Positions 1 through 7,814 of a DNA stretch of 64,000 nucleotides are shown one piece after another. Where the stretch lies: the NCBI GenBank assembly GCA_016179685.1, contig JACPCR010000083.1:56728-120727 (forward strand), written 5' to 3'. The notes beneath the pieces are model-generated. The model was not told the DNA's origin, made no database searches, and saw nothing but the letters and a program-made list of their open reading frames with translations. Within the stretch, counting starts at the first letter, position 1. Each line of letters opens with the position of its first letter. The DNA is from Planctomycetota bacterium (lineage in GTDB: Bacteria > Planctomycetota > PUPC01 > JACPCR01). A program made the translations under genes and the position numbers.

Positions 1-653
1 TCGAGAAGCGCCCGAATCTCGTGACTGTGGCCGATGGGGACCAGCTCATCGCGGTTTCCGTGAATCAGCAGGGCGGGAGCACGCACGCTCGAATAGGCCG
101 GTTCGAGGTCCGTCTCCATCCAGAAGCGGACGAAGGGAGGGGGTGGGGCGGGCGGCGCGCCCGAGCCCCGAAACGAAAGAAAGTGGGAAGAACCGCCCGG
201 CGCGGCCAGGCCGGCCAGGGGTTCGCCCGTGCTCAGCGGGGACAGGAGCGCCAGGCAGCGGATGGAAATTCCAGTCGCCGCGAGACGAACGGCCGCCGCG
301 GCCCCCAGGCCCAAGCCCAGGAGTCCGATCCGGGCCGCATCGACCTCCGGCTGCGCCGCCAGCGTCCGGAACGCGGCAGCGGCATCGGACTGCATGGTGT
401 CCGGCGTGAAGGCCTCCTCCGACTCGGGGCTTTCCCCGGCGCCGCGAAAATCGAACCGCAGCGAGCATATCCCCTCCCGCGCCAGCGCCCGGGAAATCTG
501 GACGAAAAGGTCCCCAGCCTCCCCACGGTTGCTCCGGATTCCATGGCACAAGAGGACGCCAGGCGCGGGCCCCGCCACGTCCAAGGCCTCGTGGAACGTC
601 GCCGCCAGCTCCAATCCATCCTGGGAGACCATCATGGGCCGCTGATGCAGCAT
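1..653 (-). CDS. alpha/beta hydrolase, partial (runs off left edge)
   Basis: About 217 residues are readable on the minus strand, beginning at the ATG at 653 (GGAG about 8 bases upstream; an in-frame TGA lies further upstream). The fold signature is clear: LLCHGI followed by a NRGEAGD stretch, then RFDFRGAGES, and near the window edge LLIHGNRDELVP, the usual acid-bearing strand of dienelactone-hydrolase/serine-aminopeptidase-type esterases. The nucleophile elbow, normally G-x-S-x-G, reads G-L-G-L-G, so the catalytic serine appears to be missing. Either the protein is inactive or non-catalytic, or the site lies elsewhere. The C-terminus, including the expected histidine, is outside the window. 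No signal peptide is visible. Confidence 0.8.
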   Translation of the reverse strand, partial: MLHQRPMMVSQDGLELAATFHEALDVAGPAPGVLLCHGIRSNRGEAGDLFVQISRALAREGICSLRFDFRGAGESPESEEAFTPDTMQSDAAAAFRTLAAQPEVDAARIGLLGLGLGAAAAVRLAATGISIRCLALLSPLSTGEPLAGLAAPGGSSHFLSFRGSGAPPAPPPPFVRFWMETDLEPAYSSVRAPALLIHGNRDELVPIGHSHEIRALL

Positions 654-950
654 GTCTGCGCTCCGGAGGCTCTCCCGCAGGGTTGCAAGTGCGATTCCCT
701 CCTTGACATCCGTTCACCATGACTCATCAGGATCGAAACTTTGACCGATGAAACCAGTTGTTGCCTCCAGGTCCAACACCCCTTATTCTTTCAGGACTTG
801 CATCTCGGCGGGCCACGCCCCGCCCCGATGCTCCATAGCGAAGCGCATGCTACGTCTCACGATGCGGGGACGATCGACCAACGCTCGTCGGTTTGAGGCA
901 GGTGCTTTATTATTATTGGGAAATCCCCTCAGCCTTGCAAGGCTCACTCC

Positions 951-983
951 CATTCCTCATCCCGGCGAGATGAGAAATCCGGG
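951..983. repeat. short dispersed palindromic repeat, copy 1
   Basis: A 33-bp stretch matches 52188-52220 with three mismatches. Its core is CTCAT-(C/T)CCGGCG-(A/T)-GATGAG, an inverted repeat. This copy lies directly before the methyltransferase gene; the other lies against the end of dinB. The rest of 654-1006 shows no gene. Confidence 0.6.
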
Positions 984-1006
984 TGAAGGGGAAAAGCCGA
1001 GACGCC

Positions 1007-2389
1007 ATGGCCGGACTGTTCCAGAACGAATCGCACGAGAAAAAACACGGTCTCCTGACCCTCAACGAGGCGGCCTCCGCGGTGGGCCGACCGGTTACGC
1101 TGATCGCCGAATACCTCCGCCGCGGCAGGATCACCCCCCGGGACGCCAGCGGCCACCGAATGTTCCCCTTCGATTCGGACAGAGCCTATGTCCGCCTGAA
1201 GGAACTCGAGCGCTTTATCCGGCTCGTCGAACGCGACATCGAGAAATACCAGGCGGAGGGGCTGGATGCCGATCTCGGCTTCTTCGACGTCCCCGAGCGG
1301 GAGCGCACCAAGCACGTGCACCGGCTTCATCCCTACCTGGGGAAGTTTATTCCCCAGCTTGTCGAGCATTTCCTGAGCCGCCACTTCCAGCCGGGCCAGT
1401 GGGTGCTGGACCCCTTCATGGGGTCGGGCACGACCCTCATCCAGGCGCACGAGCTGGGGCTGAACGCGATCGGCATCGACATCTCGGAGTTCAACTGCAA
1501 GATCGCCGAAGTGAAGACGAGGCGGTACTCCCTCGACACGGTGGAGTCCGACGCCCGCGCCGCACTCCGGCGTCTCGAGGCCTTCGCCGAGCAGCGCCCA
1601 GGCGGAGGCAGCCTCTTCCGCGGGATCGATGCGGATTTCCATACCGACAGCGCCTACCTGAATCGCTGGTATTCCCCGCGGGCGCTGCAAGAAATCCTCT
1701 TCTACCGCTCCATCCTCGGCGAGTACCGCCACTCGGACGTGCTCAAGATGATCCTGAGCCGATCGGCTCGCTCCGCCCGGCTCATCCCGCACTACGACCT
1801 GGCCACGCCCAAGGAGCCGGTCCGGCAGCCTTACTACTGTTTCAAGCACAAGCGGACCTGCCAGCCCACGGACGAATGTTTGAAGTTCCTGCAACGGTAC
1901 ACTGTTGACACGGTCCGGAGGCTGCGGGAATTCGACCGCCTTCGGACGGCGGCCGAGATTCGGGTGGTCCACGGGGACTCTCGGGCGGTGGAGCTGCCGT
2001 GCCTGGTGGACGGCGTGTTCTCCTCGCCGCCCTACGTCGGGCAGATCGATTACCACGAACAGCACGCCTACGCGTACGAGCTCTTCGGCATCCCGCGCCG
2101 GGACGACCTGGAGATCGGGCCGAAGTCGGAGGGAAAATCCGCATCCGCGCAGGAGGCGTATGTCGACGCCATCGCGGGCGTGGTCCGCAACATCCGGCGG
2201 TTCGTCCGGCCCGGCCGGCCCCTGTTCTTCGTCGCCAACGACCGGCTCGGCCTGTATCCGGAGATCGCCCGGCGTGCCGGCTGCCGAATCGAGGCCATTC
2301 GCCAGCGTGCGGTGTCGAAGCGCACCGAGCGCGACAAGCGGCCCTACTCGGAGAGCATCTTCCAGTTCGCTGAGAAACGTCTTATCTGA
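1007..2389 (+). CDS. DNA methyltransferase, SPPY (N4-cytosine/N6-adenine) type, solitary
   Basis: Predicted SAM-dependent DNA amino-methyltransferase of 460 residues. Residues 15-45 resemble a MerR-type helix-turn-helix (LTLNEAASAVGRPVTLIAEY). The SAM-binding motif DPFMGSGT is at 135-142 and is followed by the acidic GIDIS strand. The catalytic motif SPPY is at 340-343; S-P-P-Y is typical of N4-cytosine enzymes, though some N6-adenine enzymes share it. A cysteine/histidine-containing stretch (YYCFKHKRTCQPTDEC, 276-291) lies between them in the target-recognition region. I chose ATG 1007 with a GAAGGGG about 15 bases upstream; GTG 983 is an alternative start. No restriction enzyme is adjacent, so it is an orphan or regulatory methylase here. 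Confidence 0.85.
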   Translation: MAGLFQNESHEKKHGLLTLNEAASAVGRPVTLIAEYLRRGRITPRDASGHRMFPFDSDRAYVRLKELERFIRLVERDIEKYQAEGLDADLGFFDVPERERTKHVHRLHPYLGKFIPQLVEHFLSRHFQPGQWVLDPFMGSGTTLIQAHELGLNAIGIDISEFNCKIAEVKTRRYSLDTVESDARAALRRLEAFAEQRPGGGSLFRGIDADFHTDSAYLNRWYSPRALQEILFYRSILGEYRHSDVLKMILSRSARSARLIPHYDLATPKEPVRQPYYCFKHKRTCQPTDECLKFLQRYTVDTVRRLREFDRLRTAAEIRVVHGDSRAVELPCLVDGVFSSPPYVGQIDYHEQHAYAYELFGIPRRDDLEIGPKSEGKSASAQEAYVDAIAGVVRNIRRFVRPGRPLFFVANDRLGLYPEIARRAGCRIEAIRQRAVSKRTERDKRPYSESIFQFAEKRLI

Positions 2390-2645
2390 CCGCCTGCGGT
2401 AACGGGCCAATCAAGAATTAGGCCATGTGTGCTTTTCATCTATTGAACTGCACAAATCTTGTTATTTTTGTGTAATAGGTTCAACTTGCAGCCATGGAAA
2501 AATGCTCGCCCGGTCGTAACTTCTTAGTGCATCGGTCCACAAATTCGTAAAGTGCTTTCACACAAATCGTTAAGAAAGGGAAGAGGGAAAGGAATAGGGA
2601 AAGGAAGATGCCAATCAGCCCATTTTCTTGCTTAGCTTGGCACCT
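2390..2645. other. AT-rich intergenic leader
   Basis: This stretch is markedly more AT-rich than its surroundings and separates the methyltransferase from the LpxH-like gene. It ends in a purine-rich AGGGAAAGGAAG run before an ATG at 2608. That ATG opens only a 22-codon frame ending within the next gene's start region, in a different frame. I see no recognisable RNA or convincing promoter. Confidence 0.4.
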
Positions 2646-3521
2646 ATGCCCCTCCAAGCTCCGTCCGCGATGAACGCCGCGCCCCATTCCACCTGTTCGC
2701 AGCCCATCGTCGCCCAGGGCGTCGTTTTCATCATGGGCGACTGCCACCTCGCCGTCGGGGAGCCCGAACGGACACGCCTCGTCCTGGATTTCTTGGACTA
2801 CCTGCCGACCCAGGCGCGGCAACTGATCATCCTGGGCGACCTCTTCGACTTCTGGCTCGGCGCGAAACACCTCCGTCTGCCCGATTTCCGGGACGTGCTG
2901 GACAAGCTGCAGGCGCTCACCGGCGCCGGCATCGATATCCGGCTGATCCCCGGCAACCGGGACTTCCTGCTGGATGAGCATTTCAGCCAGCGTACAGGCA
3001 TCCGCATCCTGGGCGATTTCGAGCTGCTGCAGGTCGGCGGCCGCAAGCTGAGGTTGACCCATGGCGATCTTCTGTGCACGGACGATTGGCGCTACCGGCT
3101 GTGGCGGCGGCTGGTCCGCCTCAAGGGTATTCGCACGCTCATCGCGTGGACGCCCCTGTTTCTCACCCGGTGGACGGCCGTGGGGATGCGCAACCTGAGC
3201 CGGCGCGAGGTCAAGCAAAAGGCCTCCTCCACGATGGGCTTTGTCAAGTCCGCCACTGTGGCCGCGCTCGGGGATGACGCCGATGCGCTCATTGTCGGCC
3301 ACGCCCATTCACCGGAGACGCGCACTCTCTCCGTCGGGGGAAAAGAAAAATGGGTCTATGTCCTCGGCGATTGGAAACAGGTGGGCGTCTTCCTGAGCGT
3401 CTCCGAGGAGGGCATTCACTACCGCGCCTTCCCCTCCGATTCCAGCCGGCCCCTTGAGATTCCCCACCGCGCACAGTGGAGCGGGGACGAGGAAAGCGCC
3501 GGCAGCGACTCCGGCGTGTAA
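2646..3521 (+). CDS. lpxH: UDP-2,3-diacylglucosamine diphosphatase-like metallophosphoesterase (LpxH family)
   Basis: Calcineurin-like phosphoesterase of 291 residues. The family hydrolyses UDP-2,3-diacylglucosamine to lipid X in lipid A synthesis at the inner face of the membrane. All metal-binding motifs are visible in order: GDCHL (D-x-H), GDLFDFWLG, GNRDFL (G-N-R-D, an LpxH-like variant of GNHD), THGD and GHAHSPE. The length is a little above the roughly 240 residues of classical LpxH because of extra N- and C-terminal tails. The start is uncertain: TTG 2628, ATG 2646 and ATG 2670 are all in frame and none has a strong ribosome binding site. Other LpxH-like phosphoesterases of different specificity cannot be excluded. 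Confidence 0.8.
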   Translation: MPLQAPSAMNAAPHSTCSQPIVAQGVVFIMGDCHLAVGEPERTRLVLDFLDYLPTQARQLIILGDLFDFWLGAKHLRLPDFRDVLDKLQALTGAGIDIRLIPGNRDFLLDEHFSQRTGIRILGDFELLQVGGRKLRLTHGDLLCTDDWRYRLWRRLVRLKGIRTLIAWTPLFLTRWTAVGMRNLSRREVKQKASSTMGFVKSATVAALGDDADALIVGHAHSPETRTLSVGGKEKWVYVLGDWKQVGVFLSVSEEGIHYRAFPSDSSRPLEIPHRAQWSGDEESAGSDSGV

Positions 3522-3608
3522 GTTTACGGGATTTTCGAGTGAGGGCTTCGGCCGGCCGTCGAAGTCCGAAGTCCGGCCGGAACGCAGAAGCATTCCGCTA
3601 CGCTCATG

Positions 3609-3697
3609 GGCTTCGGCCACGTGTGCGGGGTGTCAGCGGAGAAATCGACGAATTTTCGGAATTGCCCACGGCTTCGGCCACGTGCGCGGGGTGTCAG
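3609..3697. repeat. two direct copies of a 28-bp repeat
   Basis: A GGCTTCGGCCACGTG-containing unit occurs at 3609-3636 and again at 3670-3697 with one difference, 61 bp apart. The second copy overlaps the stop codon of the creatininase-like gene. The rest of 3522-3693 has no gene. Confidence 0.6.
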
Positions 3698-4626
3698 CCT
3701 TGAATTGAGTCTTTCAGAAAACCGGAGATGTGCTCCCCGAATCTTCTCAGCACTCCTTCGGTCTGCTTCCGCCCATACTCCTCATCGATGCCTTTCCGGG
3801 GGTCCAGCGCGTCAAAGCTGTACCAGATGTTCTTGAACTGGGGACTGTACCCCTCGCGCTCCGTGAGGTAGGGGTAACCCAGGTATGCCGGCACGAGTGC
3901 TTTCGGGTCCTTTGGCAACAGATCGGGCCGCACCGTGCCCGGGGCCGCCACCATCGTCACCGAGGCCTCCCACTTGTCCGCATGAATCCAGTGGTTCTTC
4001 AGCAGCGGCTCGAACTCCTTCCCCGGCTCAATATAGAAAAAAGTCATCGTCCTGCCCGGGGGGCCCAACGCCTTGCGCCTCAGCACGTTCTGCCGGTAGA
4101 CCTCCTCCGCCTTCCGGCAGAAAGGCGGGTTCGGGCCGTGGCCCGGCATCAGGATGACGTGTTGGAAGCCATAGAGATGGATTTCGAGCAGCGTGCGGGC
4201 GATGTGGTGCACGAAGTGCCGTTCCTGCTCCGCCTTGCTGAATTCGAGGGCATCCTCGGCCGCAGGCCCGTCATCCGGCTGCGTCGGGCACTCGTAGCCG
4301 GGCGAGCCATCGTTGTTTTGGAGCGGGAAGGCGGACGCGTAGGCTTCGGGGACGTCCATCTCCCGGCAATAGCTTTGCCGCCATTCGGCCCGGCACTCCT
4401 GAAGGTAGTAGCGGACGTCACCGTAGTAGATGGCCGGGAAGACGATGCCTCCGAAACGCCGGGCCGCTTCCTCCGCCAGGTACGACACGGTGTAGAAATC
4501 GGTCCCGAAAGGCATGTGGGGTCCGTGCCATTCGAGCGTCCCGACCGGCAGGTAGGCCAGGTTGCACAGACGCCGGCGCGTCACGATGCTCGACGGCACC
4601 ATCCGATCGAAGCGTACCTCTTCCAT
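3694..4626 (-). CDS. creatininase-family amidohydrolase
   Basis: 310 residues. The creatininase/creatinine amidohydrolase family hydrolyses cyclic or linear amides with a binuclear metal site. The N-terminal signature is clear: LPVGTLEWHGPHMPFGTD (about residues 26-43), carrying the E, H and D metal ligands, then GHGPN near residue 155 and HADKWEASVT near 215, matching the family HAGExETS segment. Family members act on creatinine, formylaminopyrimidines or mycofactocin precursors, so the substrate is open. The ATG lies one base after the stop of the DegT aminotransferase gene, so the two are translationally coupled and probably act in one pathway. Confidence 0.8.
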   Translation of the reverse strand: MEEVRFDRMVPSSIVTRRRLCNLAYLPVGTLEWHGPHMPFGTDFYTVSYLAEEAARRFGGIVFPAIYYGDVRYYLQECRAEWRQSYCREMDVPEAYASAFPLQNNDGSPGYECPTQPDDGPAAEDALEFSKAEQERHFVHHIARTLLEIHLYGFQHVILMPGHGPNPPFCRKAEEVYRQNVLRRKALGPPGRTMTFFYIEPGKEFEPLLKNHWIHADKWEASVTMVAAPGTVRPDLLPKDPKALVPAYLGYPYLTEREGYSPQFKNIWYSFDALDPRKGIDEEYGRKQTEGVLRRFGEHISGFLKDSIQG

Positions 4627-4627
4627 T

Positions 4628-5866
4628 TCATGCCTCCTTCAGCTCGTCGATGTGGTCCACCACCTTTTCTATCGCATCCACCACGAGCTGCATATCGCGC
4701 AGGTCGCAAGGGGGTGACAGATGGGGCTGGGAAAAGGCGAATTCCCGCTCCGTCATCTCTTCGCTGACCGGGAGGTCGCCCCGGCGGTACACCGGAGGGT
4801 TCTTGACGTGCGGGCAGAGGAACGGGCAGCCGCGTCCGTAGAGATTGCGCTCCTGGAAAATTGTGCGGAGGTGAATGGGGCCGCCAGCCTGAACCGGCTT
4901 GCTTTCCGGCGCGAACCGATAATTAGCGTCCTTGACGTAGGCCACGGCGTAGACGCCTTCGGCATTGAGCGCCTGGCAGAAGCGGTCGCGGGAGACGCCG
5001 TGGACCTTGGGGTCCCACAGGCAGTTATAGTAATGGTAGGCATGTTTGACGCCGGGCCGGACGAACGGCGGCGTGATACCCGGAATCTCGGAAAGTTTCT
5101 CGGTCAGGTAGTCGCAGTTTCGGATGCGCGCGTCGGTGCGGACGTCCGCGTCCAGGAGCTGCGCCATGGCATCCAGGCCCACGGCCCGCATGTTGTCCCC
5201 GGTCCCGCCCATCGAAGCGTGCTGAAGCACCTCCGGATCGGTCGCCAGTCCGGCGATGACCGTCGGGTGCTGTCCGGCGAGCAGGCCGCGTTCGAAGAGG
5301 CGGCGATTATTCGTCAGGTACGCGCCTCCGCCGGCGCTCGAGTAGATGGGCTTACCGGACCAGCTAAAGGCCGTCATGTGCGCGAGGTTGCCGACCTTCA
5401 CGCCCCGGACCTCGGCGGTGGAGGCCTGGCAGGCGTCTTCTATCACGACGATGCCGTGCTGCTCCGCCAGGGCCATCAGCTCCGGAATCGCGGCCGGATG
5501 CCCGTAAAAGTCCACGGGCAGGATCGCCTTCGTCTGGGGCGTGATCTTGCGCTTCGCATCCTCCACGTCCATCGTGAACGTCCGAGGGTCGATATCGGCG
5601 AAGACCGGGACGGCATTGACGCGGAGGACGGCCCCGACGGTGGCCACCCACGTGTAAGCCACGGTGAGCACCTCGTCGCCGGGCCCGCACCCGGCGGCGA
5701 AGAGGCTCGATACCAGGGCCGCCGTGCCGGAACTGACGCACCGGGCGTAGCGAGCCCCGGTGTATTCGCAGAGGGCCTTTTCCAGGCCCTTTTGCGCCCA
5801 GGAAGACCTGAGGTTGTGCGCGTCATCGATCGTCTTCGGCCCACCAAGAAGGGCAAGTTCACTCAT
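4628..5866 (-). CDS. DegT/DnrJ/EryC1/StrS-family PLP aminotransferase
   Basis: 412 residues from ATG 5866, which has a GAGG about 9 bases upstream; the reading frame extends further up into repeat sequence, so the longer start is unlikely. This is a fold-type I PLP enzyme of the sugar aminotransferase family. It shows CVSSGTAALVSSL (phosphate-binding), PGDEVLTVAYTWVATVGAV, VIEDACQA (the PLP-contacting Asp) and FSWSGKPIYSSAGGGAYL, where the lysine is the likely Schiff-base residue. Such enzymes aminate keto-sugars or keto-cyclitols. It is coupled to the creatininase-family gene with a one-base gap, suggesting a shared amino-sugar or amidated-cyclitol route. The substrate cannot be predicted. 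Confidence 0.85.
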   Translation of the reverse strand: MSELALLGGPKTIDDAHNLRSSWAQKGLEKALCEYTGARYARCVSSGTAALVSSLFAAGCGPGDEVLTVAYTWVATVGAVLRVNAVPVFADIDPRTFTMDVEDAKRKITPQTKAILPVDFYGHPAAIPELMALAEQHGIVVIEDACQASTAEVRGVKVGNLAHMTAFSWSGKPIYSSAGGGAYLTNNRRLFERGLLAGQHPTVIAGLATDPEVLQHASMGGTGDNMRAVGLDAMAQLLDADVRTDARIRNCDYLTEKLSEIPGITPPFVRPGVKHAYHYYNCLWDPKVHGVSRDRFCQALNAEGVYAVAYVKDANYRFAPESKPVQAGGPIHLRTIFQERNLYGRGCPFLCPHVKNPPVYRRGDLPVSEEMTEREFAFSQPHLSPPCDLRDMQLVVDAIEKVVDHIDELKEA

Positions 5867-5877
5867 GTCGGCATTTC

Positions 5878-6490
5878 CTCTAAAATCCGCGAGCCCGAAG
5901 GAGAAATGCCGCCGCCCTTCGGGCGTCTGCATTTCTTATGAAATCCGCCTGTCGGCGGATTTCAACAAAAACTCCTGCTGCCCCGCCAGGGATGGGCCGG
6001 CGAAGCCGGGCCAATCCTGGCTCTGAAATCCGCGAGCCCGAAGGAGAAATGCCGCCGCCCTTCGGGCGTCTGCATTTCTTATGAAATCCACCTGCCGGCG
6101 GATTTCAACAAAAACTTCTGCTGCCCCGCCAGGGATGGGCCGGCGAAGCCGGGCCAACCCTGGCTCTGAAATCCGCGAGCCCGAAGGAGAAATGCCGCCG
6201 CCCTTCGGGCGTCTGCATTTCTTATGAAATCCGCCTGCCGGCGGATTTCAACAAAAACTTCTGCTGCCCCGCCAGGGATGGGCCGGCGAAGCCGGGCCAA
6301 CCCTGGCTCTGAAATCCGCGAACCCGAAGGAGAAATGCCGCCGCCCTTCGGGCGTCTGCATTTCTTATGAAATCCGCCTGTCGGCGGATTTCAATAAAAA
6401 CTTCTGCTGCCCCGCCAGGGATGGGCCGGCGAAGCCGGGCCAACCCTGGCTCTGAAATCCGCGAGCCCGAAGGGCGCAGCGGATTTCATT
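5878..6490. repeat. tandem 143-bp repeat, four copies plus a partial fifth
   Basis: Units begin at 5878, 6021, 6164 and 6307, with a fifth partial unit at 6450-6490, an exact 143-bp period with few substitutions. Each unit contains the perfect hairpin TGAAATCCGCC-nnnn-GGCGGATTTCA and a second palindrome around CGAAGG...CCTTCG. The minus strand stays open in overlapping frames, but these are artefacts of the repeat. A related single copy in opposite orientation lies at 20306-20399. The array fills the gap between the DegT and TlpA-like genes. Confidence 0.95.
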
Positions 6491-6493
6491 GGG

Positions 6494-7546
6494 CTACTTC
6501 TCCGCAGGCTGCGCCAGAAGCTTGTTGACGGCGTCCCATAACGCCTTTCCACGTAGCCCCTTACGATAGATTCGGCCCTGCCGGTCCAAAAGATACGTCG
6601 CCGGAATGGAACGAATCTTATATTTCTCTGCAAGCTGGCTCTGCCACCCCTGCCCATCAGCTATTTGAGGCCACGTCACCTTCTTCCTCCGGATCACCTG
6701 CCGCAAATTGGGCAAGTCGCCCTTCCTGTCTTCCTGGTCAAGGCTGATGCCGATGATCTCGAAGCCCTGCGGTTGATACCTCCTGTAGCCCTCCACCAGC
6801 CCCGGCAGTTCCTGCATGCACGGCTGACACCAAGTCGCCCAGAAATCAATCAGGACGACCTTGCCTCGGTAGAGGCTCGCGCTCACCATTTTCCCATCGA
6901 GCGATTTTTCATCAAAGTCCTCGAACGGCTTGCCGATCTCCTCCAAGGACGCCTTCTGGTCGGAAAAATAGTCCGATGCCTGCCGATTTTCCTTCACGAA
7001 GCTGAAATTCAGGATGGTGTTGTACACTTTGCCGGCCCCCTCGATATCATCGAACTCGAGGTGGGCCGCCGCGAGCGAATGCCAGTAGGCGAGCAGGTCC
7101 CCAGTCTCCAGCCGAAATTCCTCCAGCCGCTCCAGAATCGCTGCTCCTTCGCTCAGGCCTTGCGGGTCAGAAATCTTCGCCAGGAACTGAAGCCGAAGGA
7201 CCTCTGTGCCCGCTTCACCCTTGGGAAACTCCTTGAAATACAAGTCGCCGAGCGCGTAGACCTTTGCCCGTTCCCCGAGGTTCAACGCCGTCTGCAGCAG
7301 GACCAGGTATGCTTCTTCCCGGTCCGCGCCCTCGACCTGCCTGGCCAGATGCGCCTCGAGGGCCGAAAGATACTGCCTCCGGACCAATTTCAGCGCCTCT
7401 TGCTCCTGGGCCTCGAATCGGGCCCGAAGACCATCCAGGGTTTCCGCCGCCGGCGCATCGGCCGGACCTTCCGCGGACACGGCGCTGGAAACGGAAACCA
7501 CCAGAAAGACGCACGCCGCTGCAAAGGCGAGGGGGGGAAGCCTCAT
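6494..7546 (-). CDS. TlpA/ResA-type thioredoxin-fold protein, exported
   Basis: 350 residues. An N-terminal signal peptide (hydrophobic stretch at about 5-24, ending in AVSAEG) directs it to the periplasm. Residues 30-200 are helical, possibly TPR-like. The C-terminal 140 residues are an AlkC/TSA-Redoxin domain with VVLIDFWATWCQPCMQE; the C-Q-P-C pair is the redox-active dithiol, followed by a cis-proline region (IRSIPATYLLD). Such proteins reduce periplasmic disulfides, for example in cytochrome c maturation. There is no cytochrome gene nearby, so its partner is unknown. The gene stops just beyond the 143-bp repeat array. Confidence 0.88.
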   Translation of the reverse strand: MRLPPLAFAAACVFLVVSVSSAVSAEGPADAPAAETLDGLRARFEAQEQEALKLVRRQYLSALEAHLARQVEGADREEAYLVLLQTALNLGERAKVYALGDLYFKEFPKGEAGTEVLRLQFLAKISDPQGLSEGAAILERLEEFRLETGDLLAYWHSLAAAHLEFDDIEGAGKVYNTILNFSFVKENRQASDYFSDQKASLEEIGKPFEDFDEKSLDGKMVSASLYRGKVVLIDFWATWCQPCMQELPGLVEGYRRYQPQGFEIIGISLDQEDRKGDLPNLRQVIRRKKVTWPQIADGQGWQSQLAEKYKIRSIPATYLLDRQGRIYRKGLRGKALWDAVNKLLAQPAEK

Positions 7547-7671
7547 GGGAACTCCTTACGGTGGCGAAAGATCGGCTGAAAACCGAGCAGAGGAGATCGC
7601 CAGTGCATCCGCACTTCCGAGCTCGTCTACTCGACAGGCTGCGTTCCATTGGGATAGACTCTATTGTCCAG

Positions 7672-7745
7672 TAGATGAGTTAGCAAGTGCACCCGCACTT
7701 GCTCGATCGTCTACCAAAGGAAACCCCTCCCAGCGGGAGGGATTT
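7672..7745. repeat. dispersed hairpin element, AAGTGC-ACCC-GCACTT family
   Basis: A stem-loop GTAGATGAGTTAGCAAGTGC/ACCC/GCACTTGC...GTCTAC is followed by AAGGAAACCCCTCCC...GGGAGGGAT. The same two-hairpin arrangement occurs at 54723-54800, there with better-matched arms. A further partial element is visible at about 7611-7640. Confidence 0.8.
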
Positions 7746-7752
7746 CGGGCTG

Positions 7753-7796
7753 GTATCCTTGTTCAGAAGTGCGGGTGCACTTCTGAACAAGGATAC
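7753..7796. repeat. perfect 20-bp inverted repeat with a 4-base loop
   Basis: Two perfectly complementary 20-base arms (GTATCCTTGTTCAGAAGTGC and its reverse complement) flank GGGT. The loop-proximal AAGTGC/GCACTT is shared with the 7672 and 54723 elements while the outer arms differ. It lies 18 bases before the enoyl-CoA hydratase start. No U-tract follows, so it does not look like a normal intrinsic terminator. Confidence 0.9.
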
Positions 7797-7814
7797 TAAA
7801 ATGTTTCGAATCCA

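Noticed and set aside
944..2410. 488-codon open frame on the minus strand
   Set aside because: Fully antisense to the DNA methyltransferase, whose motifs are intact.
5878..6490. CRISPR-like array
   Set aside because: The period is 143 bp with no variable spacers; the whole unit repeats, so it is an ordinary tandem repeat.
7753..7796. Intrinsic terminator
   Set aside because: The stem is perfect but no T-run follows, and it lies just upstream of a start codon, so a repeat element fits better.
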